A DNA stretch of 64,000 nucleotides from Luteibacter sp. dw_328 (GTDB lineage: Bacteria; Pseudomonadota; Gammaproteobacteria; Xanthomonadales; Rhodanobacteraceae): assembly GCF_018449605.1 (NCBI RefSeq), contig NZ_JAAVUW010000008.1, positions 124,001 to 188,000 of the forward strand. Direction: 5' to 3'. The notes below the pieces were generated by a model. That model worked only from the letters and a program-made list of their open reading frames with translations. It did no database searches and was not told the origin of the DNA. Positions within the stretch are counted from its first letter, which is position 1. Every line of letters begins with the position of its first letter. The translations under genes were made by a program, and so were the position numbers. This document shows positions 61,508 to 64,000 of this stretch, in pieces.

Positions 61508-64000
61508 ATGCGAATCCTCAAGCGTCTGCTGCGCATTGCGCTGTACCTCGCCCTGGCCGGCATCCTTTTCGTGGCAGGCGCCATTGGCGTCGCCTACTGG
61601 CTGCTGGCCCCGCGCCTCCCCTCGGTCGCGGTCCTGCGCGACTATCACATGCAAGTTCCGCTCCGGGTACTGAGCTCCGACGGACGGCTGATCGCCTCCT
61701 TCGGCGAGACCCGACGCATTCCGGTGCACATCGCCGACGTGCCGGCACGGCTCAAGAATGCTGTGTTATCGGCCGAAGATGCCGATTTCTATAGTCATCC
61801 GGGCATCGACTGGCACGGTATCGCCCGCGCCGGCATCCACGTCATCGTGTCCGGCGGCGACAAGGGCCCCGGTGGCTCGACCATAACGCAGCAGGTCGCA
61901 CGCAACTTCTTCCTCAGCCCCGAAAAGCTTTATTCGCGGAAACTGACGGAAGTATTCATCGCCTTGCGCATGGAGAACGAGCTCACCAAGGACCAGATCC
62001 TGGAGCTCTACATCAACAAGATGTTCCTCGGCCATCGCTCGTACGGCCTCGCGGCGGCGGCCTCGTACTACTACGGCAAGACGCTCGACCAGCTGACCGT
62101 GGCCGAGAGTGCCACCCTGGCTTCGACCTTCCAGCTGCCCTCGGTGGTCAACCCGCTGAACAACCCCAAGCGGATGATCGCCCGTCGCGACTGGGTGCTC
62201 GGCCAGATGCTCTCCAACCGCTTCATTACCCAGGCGGAGTACGACGAGGCCGTCAAGGAACCCAACGACGCCTTCCCGCACGAGCAACAGATCGAGGTGG
62301 ACGCGCCGTATCTTGCCGAAATGGTGCGCCAGCAGGTTCTGGAGAAACTGGGCAATGACGCCCTTACCGAGGGCTACGTGGTCCACACCACCGTGCCGAG
62401 CGACAGCCAGGCGGCCGCCAACGATGCGCTCCGCGGGCGGCTGTCCGCCTATGACCGGCGCCACGGCTACCGTGGCCCGGAAGGTCATGAAGAGCTCTCT
62501 GCCCAGGCTGGCCCCGAGGACTACGACCGCGTTCTCGCCGGCTACACGAGCGTGGCGGGCATGATGCCGGCCATCGTCACCGAAACCGGGGCGAAGGAGG
62601 CGACGGTGTACCTGTCCGCGAAGGAGTCGGCGACCTTGAGCCTGGACTCGATCGCCTGGGCCCGGCCCTACGTGAATGAGGGACGCGCGGGCGCGGCACC
62701 GACGCGTGTCGACGCCGTCCTCAAGCGCGGGGACGTGATTCGCCTCATCCGCAGCGAGAAGGACGACATCAACGAAGACGCGAAGGCATCGGACACCGCG
62801 AAGGCCACGACGGAAGCGAAGCCCGATCCAGGCAAGGGCGCCTGGCACCTGACCCAGATCCCCGCCGTGCAGGCCGCCCTCGTCTCGGTCGACCCCGAAG
62901 ACGGTGCCGTCCGTGCGCTGGTGGGTGGTTTCAGCTTCCTTCGTTCGAAGTTCAACCGTGCCGTGATGGCAGCGCGCCAGCCGGGTTCGAGTTTCAAGCC
63001 ATACCTGTATTCGGCCGCCTTCGAGCGAGGCTTCACGCCCGCCTCCATCGTCAACGATGCGCCGGTCGCTTTCCCCGATCCGTCGCGCCCCGATGGCATG
63101 TGGACGCCGGCGAACGACGACAACAAGTTTGCAGGGCCGATGCGCCTGCGCGAGGCGCTGGTGCAGTCGAAGAACCTCGTTTCGGTTCGCCTGCTCGATG
63201 CCATCGGCGTGCGCTATGCCCGCGAATACATGACGCGCTTCGGCTTCACGCCGGACGCCCTGCCACAGAACCTGTCACTCGCCCTCGGCACCGCATCGGT
63301 CTCGCCAATGAGCATGGCGCGTGGCTACGCCGTATTCGCCAACGGCGGCTACCTCGTCACCCCGTATTTCATCGCGCGCATCGACGACCGTGACGGTAAT
63401 CCGGTGTACCTCGCCAACCCGGAACGCGCCTGCGCGGATTGCCAGGAACGCTTGCTCAATCCCGCTCCGGCCGGCCCACCGACCCAGCCTTCCACCGCCC
63501 TCATTCCGGCCAAACCGGCGGCTGCCAGCAGCACGGGGGGTAACGGCACGGGCGATGCCGTGCTTCCCGCCGATGCCCACGCCGACCAGGCGAAGGTGCC
63601 GAAGCTCGCTCCCCACGTGATCGACGTGCGCAACGACTACCTGGTGACGTCGCTCATGCAGGACGTGATCAAGCGCGGCACCGGTTCGGCAGCGCGAGCC
63701 CTTGGTCGCGACGACCTCGCCGGCAAAACGGGCTCGACCAACGACCACCGCGACGCCTGGTTCGTCGGCTTCAACGGCGACGTTTCCACGGCTGTCTGGG
63801 TCGGCTTCGACGACTTCAGCTCGCTCGGTCGGGGCGAGTTCGGCGCGAAGGCCGCTTTGCCCATCTGGATGGACTACATGGGCGCGGTACTCAAGGACAA
63901 GCCGTCGCACACGTTGGCCATGCCGCCAGGCATCGCCACGCTGCAGATCGATGCGGGTTCGGGCCTGCCCTCACCGGGTGGCATGAATGAAATCATGAAG
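61508..64000 (+). CDS. mrcA: Penicillin-binding protein 1A (bifunctional peptidoglycan synthase), C terminus cut by window edge
   Basis: An open frame of 831 codons without a stop reaches the right edge, so only the extreme C terminus is missing. A membrane anchor (about 10-33) precedes the glycosyltransferase domain with catalytic Glu90 in SAEDADFYSHPGIDW and GGSTITQQVARNFFL. The transpeptidase domain shows Ser494 in the SSFK motif, the SKN-like VQSKNLVSVRL and KTG at 740-742. A Pro/Ala-rich insert (GPPTQPSTALIPAKPAA) lies within the transpeptidase part. It polymerises and cross-links the cell wall. Position divergent from pilM is conserved in the group. Confidence 0.96.
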   Translation, partial: MRILKRLLRIALYLALAGILFVAGAIGVAYWLLAPRLPSVAVLRDYHMQVPLRVLSSDGRLIASFGETRRIPVHIADVPARLKNAVLSAEDADFYSHPGIDWHGIARAGIHVIVSGGDKGPGGSTITQQVARNFFLSPEKLYSRKLTEVFIALRMENELTKDQILELYINKMFLGHRSYGLAAAASYYYGKTLDQLTVAESATLASTFQLPSVVNPLNNPKRMIARRDWVLGQMLSNRFITQAEYDEAVKEPNDAFPHEQQIEVDAPYLAEMVRQQVLEKLGNDALTEGYVVHTTVPSDSQAAANDALRGRLSAYDRRHGYRGPEGHEELSAQAGPEDYDRVLAGYTSVAGMMPAIVTETGAKEATVYLSAKESATLSLDSIAWARPYVNEGRAGAAPTRVDAVLKRGDVIRLIRSEKDDINEDAKASDTAKATTEAKPDPGKGAWHLTQIPAVQAALVSVDPEDGAVRALVGGFSFLRSKFNRAVMAARQPGSSFKPYLYSAAFERGFTPASIVNDAPVAFPDPSRPDGMWTPANDDNKFAGPMRLREALVQSKNLVSVRLLDAIGVRYAREYMTRFGFTPDALPQNLSLALGTASVSPMSMARGYAVFANGGYLVTPYFIARIDDRDGNPVYLANPERACADCQERLLNPAPAGPPTQPSTALIPAKPAAASSTGGNGTGDAVLPADAHADQAKVPKLAPHVIDVRNDYLVTSLMQDVIKRGTGSAARALGRDDLAGKTGSTNDHRDAWFVGFNGDVSTAVWVGFDDFSSLGRGEFGAKAALPIWMDYMGAVLKDKPSHTLAMPPGIATLQIDAGSGLPSPGGMNEIMK

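Overview
The window looks like a contiguous piece of a GC-rich gammaproteobacterial chromosome. The type IV pilus operon pilMNOPQ divergent from ponA/mrcA, the large TonB-dependent receptors, ubiquinone-dependent pyruvate dehydrogenase and the many RND/two-component pairs fit the Lysobacterales (Xanthomonadales), most likely Rhodanobacteraceae (Luteibacter/Dyella-like). This is inference from gene content and protein style; no 16S rRNA is present. The first gene (TonB-dependent receptor) and the last (penicillin-binding protein 1A) are cut by the window edges. No prophage, insertion sequence or CRISPR array was found.

Layout. 0-3.3 kb: an OmpR-type two-component system upstream of a TonB receptor, with a CTGTCAC direct repeat in front of the receptor. 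3.4-8.7 kb: rimK with its coupled aspartic-protease-like partner, an MHS-type MFS transporter, a NagD-like HAD phosphatase, a secreted S33-type hydrolase and a hemerythrin-like protein. 8.8-17.4 kb: one strand carries a QseBC-like two-component system followed by RND pump, adaptor, outer-membrane factor and a small lipoprotein, the last four overlapping. 17.5-19.6 kb: a less GC-rich patch with a Sel1-like protein, a small orphan and a stand-alone MuF-C/PBECR-type nuclease domain, at the 3' side of a tRNA-Gly(CCC). 19.7-26 kb: Gly/His-rich secreted protein, thiS-thiG-trmB, poxB and an SLC13 permease with TrkA-C domains. 26-29 kb: Rieske ferredoxin, small membrane protein, Ada-like methyltransferase, EamA exporter, small lipoprotein.

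29-34.9 kb: a four-gene MacAB-like ABC exporter on the minus strand, then a fumarylacetoacetate-hydrolase-family enzyme and mscL. 35-39.3 kb: an Oar-like TonB receptor with its own terminator and an upstream AraC regulator. 39.3-41.9 kb: a small acidic, proline-rich exported protein divergent from a two-component system whose sensor loop has the same unusual composition; the shared promoter region holds three direct repeats at helical spacing. 41.9-48.9 kb: M28 peptidase, a MarR-adaptor-RND efflux operon and a macrodomain protein. 49-55.9 kb: a complete, overlapping MoxR/Bat operon. 56-64 kb: pilMNOPQ, with a good sigma-70 promoter and a terminator, divergent from mrcA.

The recurring theme is envelope biology: three two-component systems, two RND pumps, one ABC exporter, two TonB receptors, the MoxR-VWA operon, pilus secretin and peptidoglycan synthase. 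The observations most worth following are the acidic-protein/two-component module with its triple repeat, two copies of a ~150-bp composite palindromic element beginning with the same REP-like motif, the stand-alone BECR-type nuclease domain beside the tRNA, a hairpin that buries the ribosome-binding site of the Ada-like gene, and a BatB-type protein whose metal site has lost its aspartate.
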